DNA of 56,523 bases, taken from the NCBI GenBank assembly GCA_033557835.1, contig JAWQRO010000110.1, positions 1 to 56,523 of the forward strand, read 5' to 3'. The DNA comes from Helochares maculicollis. Taxonomy: Eukaryota; Arthropoda; Insecta; Coleoptera; Hydrophilidae. A model generated the notes under the pieces. That model was not told the DNA's origin. It searched no databases and saw only the letters and a program-made list of their open reading frames with translations. This document shows, one piece after another, positions 43,801 to 52,400 of this stretch. How positions within the stretch are numbered: position 1 is the first letter of the stretch; every line of letters begins with the position of its first letter. The position numbers were made by a program, and so were the translations under genes.

Positions 43801-45917
43801 ATAAAACAAATATAATGCTTTAAAAATTACCCCTTTTAAATAACCTGTTTTACTCAATGTCCATAAAAATTGATCATAAATCCCAACAACCACTAAAGTG
43901 GATACTCTCAGTATCTATCATAACCACTGGGAAAGAAAACAATGCATACAAAATGTTCAACAAAAGTAATATTTGAAAAATCTGTTTTGTGCACAGCCTA
44001 CAAACTTTTTTAGTTCAAAACCTATTATTAAATAGATTTTTTTATTAAATAATTCTCCTAGAAAGATTGTTGAGGAGAGATTTTGTATATATGAATTTAA
44101 TCTTAAAAAAGAGGACACAATTATTGAAAATCTTTTAAATAAATGCATTAAATTACTTGTAAATGCAACCTTAAAAGACTATTGGAATATGTGCTGCACA
44201 AGAAATAGAAATGCTTAACAAACTAATGTTAGTTGTAGAGTATAATTAAAATGTAAGACATGTAAAAGATGAAAATGTAACATATATTTATCCGCTGGTA
44301 CATGTAGTACCTTTATACTATATACGCAGATGGGACTGTTGAGTGGGGACATACAAGGATTTTTTATATTTGTGTTAGCAATTATTTAAAAGCATTTTAG
44401 TTTTTAAATAGACAAACATTCTATTAATTATAAAATAAATAATACGAATTTAATTTCCATTAATAAAGGATACAGCTTTATCAGATAATTACTCCCGTTT
44501 AGTCTCAAAACCTCTAATCTCTCGATGAATCGTATTTTTAATAGGTGCCAGGCGAATTCCTGATTCAGGCCTAGATACATATCCTCCACAACACAAGCTA
44601 GGGTATTTTTTCTTTCTTTTCGAGATTTGCTGCTAATTTTTAAATTTGGCAATTTTATTTTAATAAACTATTTATTATATATATTCAATTATTTTATTTT
44701 TATAGCGCATTTTATTTGTTATGTGGTAGTTTTGTGATTAAAACACTACTTAGTAGCTTAAAATGTTTTATTAGCTATTAGTCTTTACAATTTCGCTTCA
44801 TAATTGCAATGATTTTTATAAATACCTGAAGATCATTTTTTGCAGTATAAATACTAGCTTATATATTTGTAATAAAAATTCAGCCATAAACAGCTTCGAA
44901 GGAATAATTTTTTAATGGATTCAAAGTAAATTGATAAAACTGGTTCCTTGAATTTTAGCCAATGTATCTAATTTAACGCTTCCAGGATTGACCACAAAAT
45001 TTCAATATAGCCAACTAAATCAAGTAGATTCTGATTTAACTAATATCATTAAATGTGGTAAACAAAAGGCAAACAAATTTTAGAACCGAATCTACAATTC
45101 GCAAGCCTTTTAACGAGATAAATTTTTGAGTGAGCATTGCTGAAAACTTGACCCCAAAAGTTGTGGGCAATTCTCCAAAATGTCCGTAGATTTACTACTG
45201 ACACACCGCGATAAAAATAAACAATAAATTCCCACATAGAAAATCCTGTTTCGCATTTAAATTGCGGTTTAACAGAACACGTGAATTAATAATTATCTGA
45301 TATCTTATTGCAAACCGAAGGCCGACTCGTCTCGTGTTATTATAATCCGCAAACATATTATATTGCCATTGAATTTGTTTTCTAAAATGTTATCTTAGTG
45401 TTCGTCGACCAATAAGCGCATATGAAGAGAGGGTGCTTCAAACAAATGATTATCGAAAACAAATGAACAGACAACTGACCAATAACAGAGCAAGGCAACG
45501 ATCAACCTTTGTTTATTATTAATTTTACAGCAGTAAACATTCTTTGTCAACATACTTTAATCAATTATCATAAAAGCAACACGTTTCAGCACCACTACAA
45601 AATATAGTCTCCACTTACGGCGGCTAGGCTGCCTAGGATCTATATTTATAGAGCCGAGCACACACACTCACTCTAACCCCTAGCCCCGTTATTTAATCAA
45701 ATTTAATATGTTTTAAAGCGCCGAACTAGGATCTAGGAGTCCTTTTTATTTAATTCCATCAAATAATAAAAGAGAAGCTGCATTACGTTGTGTCAAAAAT
45801 AAGGTTAGCTTTGAAATAATCACCTTGTGCGGTTGATTGAATTAATCCAAAGTTATATGAGGTTAAAAAACAAAATAAACCCACTAGAAAACACACACAC
45901 TTCACAACATCCGCCAT
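143..45917 (-). CDS. Meltrin: ADAM metalloprotease, Meltrin-like (whole gene, 3' end outside window)
   Basis: This is a membrane-anchored zinc metalloprotease of the ADAM9/12/19 (Meltrin) group, whose members shed or process cell-surface proteins. I joined coding exons 45917-45824, 16453-16347, 10994-10833, 9881-9597, 9045-8878, 8819-8650, 7365-6182, 4339-4207 and 1062-143; intron phases match at every junction. In the joined protein the signal peptide covers about residues 1-31 and the prodomain runs to about 219, with the likely switch cysteine C192 (KTCGYEGD). A furin-type RYKR lies at 216-219. The zinc site HEMGHNFGMEHD is at 372-383 with Met-turn CIM at 394-396, so catalysis looks intact. 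A disintegrin domain follows from about 441 with ECDLPEYC at 504-511, then Cys-rich and EGF-like regions (EGF about 678-710), a membrane segment at about 731-752 and a Pro-rich tail. The tail exon ends at a splice donor, so the gene continues to the left. The orthologue name is inferred from domain order; the ADAM assignment is secure. Confidence 0.9.
1083..3626. other. ADAM intron 8 (between the long tail and the Pro-rich exon)
   Basis: About 2.5 kb of AT-rich sequence without open frames of note. It is intron in the short-tail transcript. For the long form, the 3' UTR and polyadenylation signals would lie here, but so many AT-rich hexamers occur that I cannot choose one. No repeat or mobile element was recognised. 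Confidence 0.6.
3627..4339 (-). CDS. Meltrin: ADAM exon 8: transmembrane segment, long form with its own stop
   Basis: The exon begins after tttttttgcag and completes a serine codon with exon 7. It encodes the membrane segment (NGMLIFFVGVVPFFGLLAFL), then a basic juxtamembrane stretch (HNIKHFSWKKSPSS). Read through, it gives about 190 further residues before a TAA at 3629-3627. These include two related blocks, RRMSFKNLKRFTMN and RRLSFKNIKGLTVN. A strong internal donor (GTATGT, after 4207) would instead leave a 133-nt exon. The two versions probably represent alternative tails. The 190-aa plus-strand open frame here is antisense noise. Confidence 0.85.
4207..4339 (-). CDS. Meltrin: ADAM exon 8, short form (alternative donor)
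   Basis: Use of the internal donor ATC|GTATGT gives a 133-nt exon ending in phase 2. That phase fits the G-first acceptor at 1062, giving ...KKSPSS|SKSPPKSRS across the junction. The short form keeps the whole membrane segment and omits the RRxSF-containing tail. It is inferred from splice-site strength and phase alone. Confidence 0.65.
4340..6181. other. ADAM intron 7
   Basis: 1,842 bp, from a GTAAGT donor to a T-rich TTTGCAG acceptor. It is mostly featureless AT-rich DNA. A small GC-richer patch near 5278-5330 carries an AG and a GTAAGC donor on the minus strand (see findings). A 62-codon plus-strand frame at 5588 has no recognisable content. Confidence 0.75.
6182..7365 (-). CDS. Meltrin: ADAM exon 7: active site, disintegrin, Cys-rich and EGF domains
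   Basis: This single 1,184-nt exon carries most of the ectodomain. It holds the zinc-binding HEMGHNFGMEHD (372-383) with all three histidines and the catalytic glutamate, then the Met-turn RCIMAP. The disintegrin domain starts at ECGNGFLEPGEQCDCG (about 441), and its adhesive loop reads CRGADYECDLPEYC. A Cys-rich region and an EGF-like module (CANNCNGNGVC...HCHCNDGYAPPFC) follow. Cysteine spacing looks complete, with no internal stop or frameshift. It ends AACT|GTAAGT in phase 1. Several short open frames on both strands over this interval are shadows. Confidence 0.97.
7366..8649. other. ADAM intron 6
   Basis: 1,284 bp of purine-rich, AT-rich sequence with many A runs. Its sites are GTAAGTG (donor) and ATCTTGCAG (acceptor). 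No embedded gene or mobile element was recognised. Confidence 0.8.
8650..8819 (-). CDS. Meltrin: ADAM exon 6: catalytic domain, middle part
   Basis: The exon encodes LYSTLNIFVALVGVVIWSEY and continues to HPNDNAQLLT, matching the canonical M12B run from the N-I-x-V-x-L-V-G strand to DNAQLLTG. The 170-nt exon starts in phase 0 and ends in phase 2 at a GTAAGT donor. It is separated from exon 5 by only 58 bp. Confidence 0.93.
8820..8877 (-). other. 58-bp ADAM intron 5
   Basis: The intron begins GTAGGTAC and ends CTTCTTTTGCAG on the minus strand. Removing it joins DIANIING to LYSTLNIFVALV in phase 0 and restores the conserved M12B sequence. Reading through would replace the conserved strand with an unrelated frame. 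Confidence 0.92.
8878..9045 (-). CDS. Meltrin: ADAM exon 5: start of the reprolysin catalytic domain
   Basis: The 168-nt, phase 0-0 exon encodes residues 217-272. It starts YKRNGEP and then SRYVELVLVVDNKEY, the first strand of the M12B metalloprotease fold. It ends DIANIING just before a 58-bp intron. Confidence 0.92.
9046..9596. other. ADAM intron 4
   Basis: 551 bp of AT-rich intron. It includes the 21-bp minisatellite at 9106-9231; the remainder is featureless. Confidence 0.8.
9106..9231. repeat. 21-bp minisatellite, about six copies
   Basis: Six consecutive 21-base units can be aligned. The first four resemble gcaatgaaattctaaattcaa with a few substitutions and no indels, and the last two are more diverged. 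It lies inside the 551-bp ADAM intron. Confidence 0.85.
9597..9881 (-). CDS. Meltrin: ADAM exon 4: prodomain with cysteine switch
   Basis: The 285-nt, phase 0-0 exon encodes residues 122-216. It begins NADLCHYQGNVRG and continues SWAALSTCKKGLTGVIY, both classic ADAM propeptide blocks. KTCGYEGD at 190-197 is the candidate cysteine-switch segment that keeps the zinc site latent. The donor AGG|GTACAA is weaker than the others in this gene. It is supported by the phase and by the furin site that forms when it is joined to exon 5. The plus-strand open frame over this exon is an antisense shadow. Confidence 0.9.
9882..10832. other. ADAM intron 3
   Basis: 951 bp, from a GTAAGT donor to a TTTTTGTAG acceptor. 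It is mostly AT-rich. A short inverted repeat at 10135-10178 is the only structure noticed. Confidence 0.8.
10833..10994 (-). CDS. Meltrin: ADAM exon 3: prodomain
   Basis: The 162-nt, phase 0-0 exon is flanked by tttgtttcag and GTAAGT. It encodes residues 68-121, including YILDLKLNKDLLPKGFFVK. This is the conserved propeptide signature of ADAMs, where a hydrophobic strand and L-x-x-N/K-x-x-L precede GF.V. It joins in frame to exon 4. Confidence 0.9.
10995..16346. other. ADAM intron 2
   Basis: About 5.35 kb. The first half is ordinary AT-rich intron, with one more complex patch at about 12650-12830. The second half is dominated by the degenerate tandem-repeat field described separately. No coding exon or transposase remnant was recognised. 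Confidence 0.7.
13700..15900. repeat. Degenerate tandem-repeat field (about 21-24-bp units)
   Basis: Variants of a unit close to gattacaggatcaaaaatt recur with little other content. Clear examples lie near 13800, 14169, 14350, 14411, 14540, 15287, 15500, 15600 and 15835, separated by diverged copies. The stretch 14820-15130 is less repetitive. Units vary in length and sequence, as expected of an old satellite-like array. Boundaries are approximate. Confidence 0.6.
16347..16453 (-). CDS. Meltrin: ADAM exon 2: start of prodomain with REKR site
   Basis: The exon is bounded by an acceptor (tttttacag) and a strong donor (GTAAGT). At 107 nt it completes the phase-1 codon of exon 1 and ends in phase 0. 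It encodes residues 32-67 and includes KPKIYHGREKRQIA; a basic stretch of this kind is usual near the start of ADAM prodomains. The dibasic REKR at 56-59 could be an upstream proprotein convertase site. It is isolated by introns of 29.4 kb and 5.4 kb, so its assignment rests on phase, splice sites and content. Confidence 0.78.
18114..18229. repeat. Short degenerate tandem repeat
   Basis: Four copies built on aaatttcatcgatcaaaggat, of slightly different length, lie in intron 1. The first reads tttcatcgatcagagtgatct and the last tttcatcgatcaaagaataa. Confidence 0.7.
19162..19194. repeat. (AT)n microsatellite
   Basis: An uninterrupted alternating AT tract of about 32 bp in ADAM intron 1. Confidence 0.95.
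23213..23254. repeat. Perfect 21-bp tandem duplication
   Basis: The 21-base unit starting tatcacaaaaggatctcaac occurs twice, back to back and identical. This implies a recent duplication within the intron. Confidence 0.95.
25100..26060 (-). mobile_element. Mariner transposase relic (minus strand)
   Basis: In shifting minus-strand frames I can read TTKERMREAIFFALQEEKVA, then FKRFKSGDFDVSNK. Next come a block like ELTEAEIVNRL, HRIVPSDEKLF, ILCVWGNQQSVVYNELL, LLHNNARPHVPK and SSDYRLFRSIQ. These follow the order of a mariner transposase from helix-turn-helix to DD34D catalytic domain. At least two frameshifts and several stops break it. The middle aspartate (HDNA) reads HNNA, so it is catalytically dead. 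Terminal repeats were not delimited and the outer limits are approximate. Confidence 0.85.
37847..37891. repeat. (AT)n microsatellite
   Basis: An alternating AT tract of about 43 bp, which produces a spurious poly-Ile-Tyr open frame on the minus strand. Confidence 0.95.
42607..42900 (+). mobile_element. Mariner transposase C-terminal relic (plus strand)
   Basis: One plus frame with a few stops reads VLHDNARSHISQITD, IEILPHPPYSPYLSP, CHLFENFLTGRTFAN, RAIVDFIESRIPEEI and QKCADSAGTYFD. This is the second half of a mariner transposase. The third catalytic aspartate (usually PSD) reads PTN. The FENFLTG...DFIESR block looks more like the mellifera/cecropia lineages than the relics at 50.7 and 52.2 kb. 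A weaker stretch from about 42520 may be the upstream continuation. Confidence 0.82.
45824..45917 (-). CDS. Meltrin: ADAM exon 1: start codon and signal peptide
   Basis: The exon encodes MADVVKCVCFLVGLFCFL and continues to about residue 31. A short N-terminus is followed by a strongly hydrophobic core, typical of a secretory signal peptide. It ends CAAG|GTGATT in phase 1, which fits the phase-1 start of the next exon. The start at 45917 was chosen for its AAT-ATG-G context and the proper spacing of the hydrophobic core. In-frame upstream ATGs (adding MFSCMSN) exist and cannot be excluded. Confidence 0.82.
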
Positions 45918-46295
45918 ATTCGACATACAACTAAACATACGAACTGCTGAATTGCTCGTCTTTTGTCGTGCTTTTTCAAATTTTTGGTGGGGAACGCAGA
46001 TGACTGCGATAATGCGGCATCGGTTAGCAGCAGCGCCACCTCTACGAATACTGCAGTTTAATTTGTAATGCAATTGTAGAGTTCTAGGTAGAACTCGCTT
46101 TGTATTGAATCGTAACGTGTACGAACTTCAGACCAGAACTTGCTTTCTAAGAAAATATTAGTCATAGCAGCTCTTTCAGCTGAGAAAGGCTGAACGGAAA
46201 TGACAAAAATACAAACACAGGCAACTTGAAAACAAGATATACACCATGTAGTGTACCTATTCCAGTGCAATAATTTTCTAAACCGAGTAATAAAT
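45918..46295. promoter_or_regulatory. Shared intergenic region, probable bidirectional promoter
   Basis: Only 378 bp separate the start codons of the divergent ADAM and RCC1-protein genes, so both 5' UTRs and core promoters should lie here unless far-upstream non-coding exons exist. The region is less AT-rich than the introns, and I saw no convincing TATA box at a sensible distance. A CTCF-like site is present at 46031-46041. Confidence 0.7.
46031..46041 (-). promoter_or_regulatory. CTCF-like motif
   Basis: On the minus strand this reads AGGTGGCGCTG, which contains the insect CTCF core AGGTGGCGC. Its position between two divergent promoters is typical of architectural factor sites. Binding is inferred from the motif only. 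Confidence 0.5.
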
Positions 46296-46417
46296 ATGGC
46301 TAAAATGTTGCCTTTTCAAGATATGTTCGAGTTTAAATGCCTACTTGATGATTTGACCATTCGTCTGAGCAGTAGAGGCGAAAATGGAGTAAAACAATTA
46401 TTGACTTTAATAACAGA
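46296..46417 (+). CDS. RCC1 protein exon 1 (start)
   Basis: ATG at 46296 (AAATATGGC context) opens MAKMLPFQDMFEFKCLLDDL. The exon ends ACAGA|GTAAGT in phase 2, followed by a 74-bp intron. A stop in the same frame shortly upstream (TAA just before the start) supports this start. Confidence 0.88.
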
Positions 46418-49400
46418 GTAAGTTCGATTTTTTTTCTGTTCCTGTTGCTCAACTTTAATTTGTTTCACCATTCAACCGTTTTTCATTTTAGCGATGGTGA
46501 CATTTTACTTTATTATACTTATGGAGAGCTCTGCTCTATTCTGAAGAGAGTGCCATGGTTCACTGATCCTAATAAAACCGTTCAAGCATTGTGCTTCGAC
46601 CCTACAGCAACTTGGCTTTTAGTAATCTGTAAGTACTTCATTTGTAGGAATTAAATAAAATACTATGTTCCTAATTTTTCATATATCGCCGGTAACACTT
46701 AATTAATTCTGACCTATTTAAATATACCGAGGATGATATTATTAACAAATATATTGAGATAGCAAATTGCAACAACGAAGAATTTAAGGTTTTTTCCAAT
46801 ATTAAACCAAAAGCTTTAATCAATAACATGCAGAGAGGGCTCTACAATGATTATATATTATTAATGCAACAATTGATTTCACCACTATTGCTCTTTATTA
46901 TTTATGGATACATTTCCATGAATTACTAAAGTTACTTTTGGATATCAAGAAAACATTTCTTCTGCAATATTTAAGAAGCTATTTTCATTACAATATCTAT
47001 TTTTGTATATTTTGAAATACAAGGTTAGCGTGAAAATTACATTGTCCAAATCTAACAACCCAAGCATTAAATTTTTAGTATTGTCAGCTGTCAATATATT
47101 AGAACAGAGAAATTTAAATTACAAAATACATATATTACCTCACTTTTTATATATTTATGAATTTATAATCTAATGACTGAACTTAACCTAACAAAATCTA
47201 GAGTGACTTCATTTACGTTCTCATATAGCATTTAATACAGGTTAATATTGTTTTATAAAAGTGGTTAAAATAGAATTAATGAATATTAAGTGTGTTTTTA
47301 TAAAATATAAACATAATTAGATATTGTGGTAACTACCAAATTAAATACAATTATTTAAATAACATTTTTATTATAAGTTGAGGCTAGAATCATATTCTAA
47401 TCTCTATGAAATTCTTGAAAGTAATAATGTTTTTATTTAGGTATAAATTTTCTTTGCATGATTTTAAAGTATCTGGCAAGTCCACATCATCCATTAATTT
47501 AAGTTAAGTTTTCGCAATTTGTAAACATTCTATTTCAATGGAAGATTTGGTGAATTAGCATTAGATAATGTGCTTATGAAATGGTCTGATCTGTTGTAAA
47601 CTATTTTATAGTTTTTGTACAAATATTGTCAATAATTATGTATCAATATAACTTTATCAGTGAGTTAAATTAGCTCAGGGAATTTATTGACACAAACTCT
47701 ACCCTAAACTGGAAATGCATCTTCAGTTCAAACAGTCAAATAACTACTTTTTAGGTCATTTTTTCTTTAGATATTGAGCTAATTTATGATATTTTCTACA
47801 TAAACTAATGTTTATCTATATAATTAAGATTGAAAGTTTATTTCTGACTTGTTTATGTTATTCCAATCAACTTTTTTGCTTATAATAGAGATATATCAAT
47901 TTAATAGGATGATAACATTGTGCTTTGACACTTCATTTAGCATTGAGGATTTTGTCCAAAATGGTACAAAGTATGCCACTGTTAAACTTATATAAGTATA
48001 ACCGGTGCAGCTAAAAAAAATTTTGTTTGCTAATGATCCAGTAATAAGAATTAAATTAATTTTGAATGTTTTGTTCGAGTCTTTCAAAGATTAAGTGCTT
48101 TTTAGATTCTATATGGTCTAGTTTTTAAGCCTAAGAAAAAGTTCATGGCATTTTATTAACATAATGCAACTGGGTTTCTTGTACAGTAAAAGTAAATATA
48201 TTTGAATCATATATGCTATATCGAAATTTGTTCACCAATTTTCCAGTAGAGCCCATGATGCAATTGGTAAAGAACTTCTGTAGTTCCTGGTTGAAACACT
48301 TAATCAAGTAGACAATTCTGCTACAATGTTACCTCATAGAGCATCACTTTTCTGGGCAATAACTTTGGCTTTAAGGACACTTGTGAGGGGCATCATTTCA
48401 CGCTTATATTTCACATTTCACAATTATATACCTTTTTGATTTATAATATTTGAATAATTTTTCATCATAGATTAACAAGCAGTCTGAAAGTAGCCAATAC
48501 ATTAATTTAATCAAAGAAAACAGTGGATAGTGCTATGTTGATCATCTCAAAGTACAACTCACAAATCAGAAGTTAATTTTAGCATATTTTGTCCAAAAAA
48601 ACATACTGTTTAAAGAACATAATTAATAACAAGAAAAGTAAAAATGAATCTATGCAAGACACAAGATATCAAATAATTCTGTAATAGTTTTTATTTATGT
48701 AGTTTTATAATAAACATATTCGGTCAATACATGAGTAGGGCATCAATATACATTTCAAGTGTTTGAAAACATAATGTGTTCCATCATAGTTGTGCATTTT
48801 TGATCGATTCTACTTAGTAAATCAAATTTTATTTTAGGCCTTGACTGCTCCTTGTACATAATTCCTGCACTTAGTTTGGTTGATAAAAAACAAAAAGTTG
48901 ACTGTAAATGGTCTGTACATGATTTGACCCACTTTCCAAAACCTCCCCAGTTAGCAGATTCGAAGCCATCGAGTGTAGTGTGGTGGCAAACACTCGACTG
49001 CAATCAAAATGCATTAGTAGGATTTGAAAATGGGAGCATTGCTCTGATAAGCCTTACAGATGGTAGATGCCTTGGAACATGTTCCATTACAGAAACTATA
49101 GTTCACCTTAGTTTATACCATGATAATAGCTTAGATGCCGTTTCTTTAATGGTAAGCAAACACCTTAAACTCTGTTAAAAATGCATGTCACAACTATTGT
49201 TACATATTCTTCATCCTCATATAGAACAGAATCGATTGTAGTATTATGTTGAAATATGAATTTGTTTGTAGATTAATGGCGTTAGTGGCCAACAATGGAA
49301 ATTAGTATTAGAGCAACATTCCATAGGATATCTCTGGCCTCCTGATGCAAACTTGTCTGATGATGTATCTCGATCACGACTGCAGAACTTGAAGCAAATA

Positions 49401-52400
49401 AGCGCCGAAAAGTTAGCATATTTAAAGCAGAAATTTACGGAAACTAGACAAACACGTCGTGATAGTCAGAACAGTGATTCTGAATCGGTTAGTTCGGATG
49501 CTTCACATTCCGGGCCAGAGCTACTACCTCATTTGTGTGATACTCACTTTGCACCGCAATATGCAAAAAATAGATACTTATTCTCTGCTTTTTATAAACC
49601 TACCTCTTTAGTAACCGTTCATTCGGGAGATGTGGAGTCAGCACCTTTATATATACATAGATTACAACAAAAAACTGACTATTTACTTTTGACTGATCGC
49701 TTAATTTATACTGTTAATAGCGATCTTAACACATTATCAATTCTGAGCTCACAGCTGTCTGAATGTCGCCTGGAAGGTAATTCGGTAAGTGCTAACATTT
49801 TCTTTTCCGAGTGAGACATTTGTGTAGTCACAGTTTGCTGTTATTGGTTTCAAAGAAAAATAAACATAAAGTTGGTTTCAATTATACAGTAGCCTTGTCC
49901 ATAGCTAATTTTCTTATTGGTTGAGGAATATGTTATATATAATAGACTTCTTCGATTTTCTGACCCAATTATTCATTTTCCTTTACTACTATGCTGACAT
50001 AGATGTGAAATACATATGAAAAGCTTAACATTCATGATATACTGCCTGATCTAGTTGAAAAATATATAATTTTTACACTTTTCAAAATTTTACCTATTTT
50101 TTAAAACATGAGGTCTTTGCCAATTTCATTTGTATTAAAATACTCACATAGTGATTTTGCTGGTTTAATTCAATTAACAGTTTATATATTCAAAGGAATT
50201 TGTTCAATTGACAGTATAAATATAACTATAAAAATCTGATATTTGTTGGAAATGGTGTAGATATTTGCAAATTGGGTAGCATTTTCATTATAATAATTTT
50301 GCTATTTAGTGTGCTCATGTGCAGATAATGCTATTTTTATGACGATATCAAAGTCTTTTCTGAAGATGGATAAAGATTAGATGTTCGTTAATTGTTGATT
50401 TTGTGAGACTCGCACAAGCTTTAACTCAAACAAATCATATTGCATGCTTTTTACATTAAGGTCTATAGAATGGTTGTGCAAACAAAAAAAGTTGCAACAA
50501 TTATTAATTTTAACACATTTGTATAAAATTCTGTGAACTTTGGCAAATTGTATTGGGAAAAATAGAAACAACTCCAGGTCATGGAGAAAATTGCTGGAAA
50601 ATTAAAGCAAATCCACTGCAAGCAGATATTCATAAAGCAATATGGTTGCTCATATTTGATAGATCAGGAGAAATACTCTACCAGGTGTACAAGTTTAAAA
50701 TGTCGTTTTGTTGTTAATAGATGGCGCATGAAATCTAGCGAAGTAACCTTTGAAACCCAAAGCGACACTTTTTTTTGTAAGACTACCCACTACAAAATGT
50801 CATATTAGTTTAGTTGTTTACGAGTTACTTCTTTTTCGTGTTAAACATGTGGAATTTTGAGCCAAGTAAAAAGCATTTGCAGCATATAATGATTTTCTTG
50901 TTCAATCAAAAGAAAAAGGCATCAGAAAGTCATCAAATTGTTGTAGAAACTTACGGCGACCTTGCTCCAACTGGTTTCAACATTTCAAAAGTGGCGATTT
51001 CAATGGTATTGACAAAGAACATGAAAATCGACCAAACAAGTTATAAGATGACAAACTACAAGCATTATTGGATAAAGACGATACACAAACACAACAAATG
51101 ATGACTTAGCAGCTTAAACTAAACGAACGACAGATGGAAAGACGAAAAACTGAATGCGAAATATTGCATTTACGCCACAAAAGAATGGGTTTTTTTTGCA
51201 TCAGGTTGTAACTTGCAATGAAAAATAGATATATTTTGAGAATCCCAAATGTAAAAAATCAAGGGTAAAGCCAGGACAACCATCAATATCGAGTATAAAA
51301 CTGGATCGTATTGGGAGGAAGACAATCCTGTGTGTGATGTGGAATCAGACGGAAGTAATGTTCTACGAACTTCTCAAACCCGGCAAAATATTTAATACCG
51401 TCCTCTACCGACAATAAATGATCAATTTTAACCACACATTGTTCGAAAAACGCCCAGACTGGGCTCGAAGACACGGCAAAGTCATTCTACAGCATGACAA
51501 TGCTCCTGCACATTCAGCCAAAGTGGTTAAAGAAACAATTTATTCGCTTGGTTGGGAACTTTTACCACAGCCGCCGTATTCACCAGACATGGTGCCTTCT
51601 GATTATCACCTTTTTTCATTGGTGGGACACATACTGGCTGAGCAACAAAAAAAAACCAAATTATAAGCTTGCGCAACTGATGTGATCTAGTTTTCATATT
51701 TTGGCTAGTGCGCTTAATAGATAGGGCATTTTTATAGCTCTTCTAATGACGTAGTGTATAAAAAGACTTCACATAAGATAACAATTGAAATACAATCTCA
51801 GCTGTTTGCTTAACATTTGAATTGGCAACTAGAAATGGTCAGCAACGAGGATATCCAATGATGTCCTTTCTATCGAGTGAAAATGACTGCGTTGGAGTTA
51901 TTTGTTAAAAGGTGCAGTAAAATTCATGATTACACTGAGTACATGAAGATATCAGTATATTAAATTTGAGGAACTATGTTATTTCTAAAAGCTTTGTAAG
52001 GATAAAATATTGATAAACAAATCAATCCATGATAGCTCTGGATGAATAGGAACAAGAAAACAGCCGTCCCTTCTCTTTATGTAGATGTTTTAGTCTTCAA
52101 ATATTCTTATGATATTCCTTGATTAGATGAACAAAAACTTTTTTACAGTTATTTTGAAGCTTTATTTAGAGAAATTAGAACTATGTTTTATTCTTAGCTC
52201 TAAGGCTATCATATATCGACCCAAGATTTTGAGTATTTGTTAGAAGTGAATTGCTGCTTGACCAGGCTATACAGCATCTCTTTGAATAAATGGTTCTCTG
52301 AAGGAGCAATATATGGTGAATATGGCAGCTGGAGTAAAATGTTTTATTCAAATGCCTGAAAAGTAACTTTGATTTTTTTTCAACAGGTTTAGGGGTTGTC

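Larger units (their letters stand above)
16454..45823. other. ADAM intron 1 (29.4 kb)
   Basis: The long first intron spans GTGATT to TTTTTACAG. It is AT-rich, with many short chance frames and no chained coding exons on either strand. It contains two mariner relics (25.1-26.1 and 42.6-42.9 kb), two (AT)n tracts and small repeats near 18.1 and 23.2 kb. More balanced-composition islands occur at about 16.9-17.1, 17.6-18.06, 21.2-21.35, 23.4-24.35, 30.6-31.05, 35.1-35.5, 39.25-39.6 and 39.9-40.15 kb. Islands like these are where enhancers or alternative promoters would be sought. Confidence 0.7.

Noticed and set aside
45918..46073. In-frame upstream extension of ADAM exon 1 (start MHYKLN)
   Set aside because: It would place about 50 residues ahead of a clear signal peptide. 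The internal ATG at 45917 has good context and the extension runs through the likely promoter.
48240..48430. Possible transposon or pseudogene fragment in RCC1 intron 2
   Set aside because: The patch is more complex than its surroundings, but no frame on either strand gave recognisable transposase or other protein motifs.
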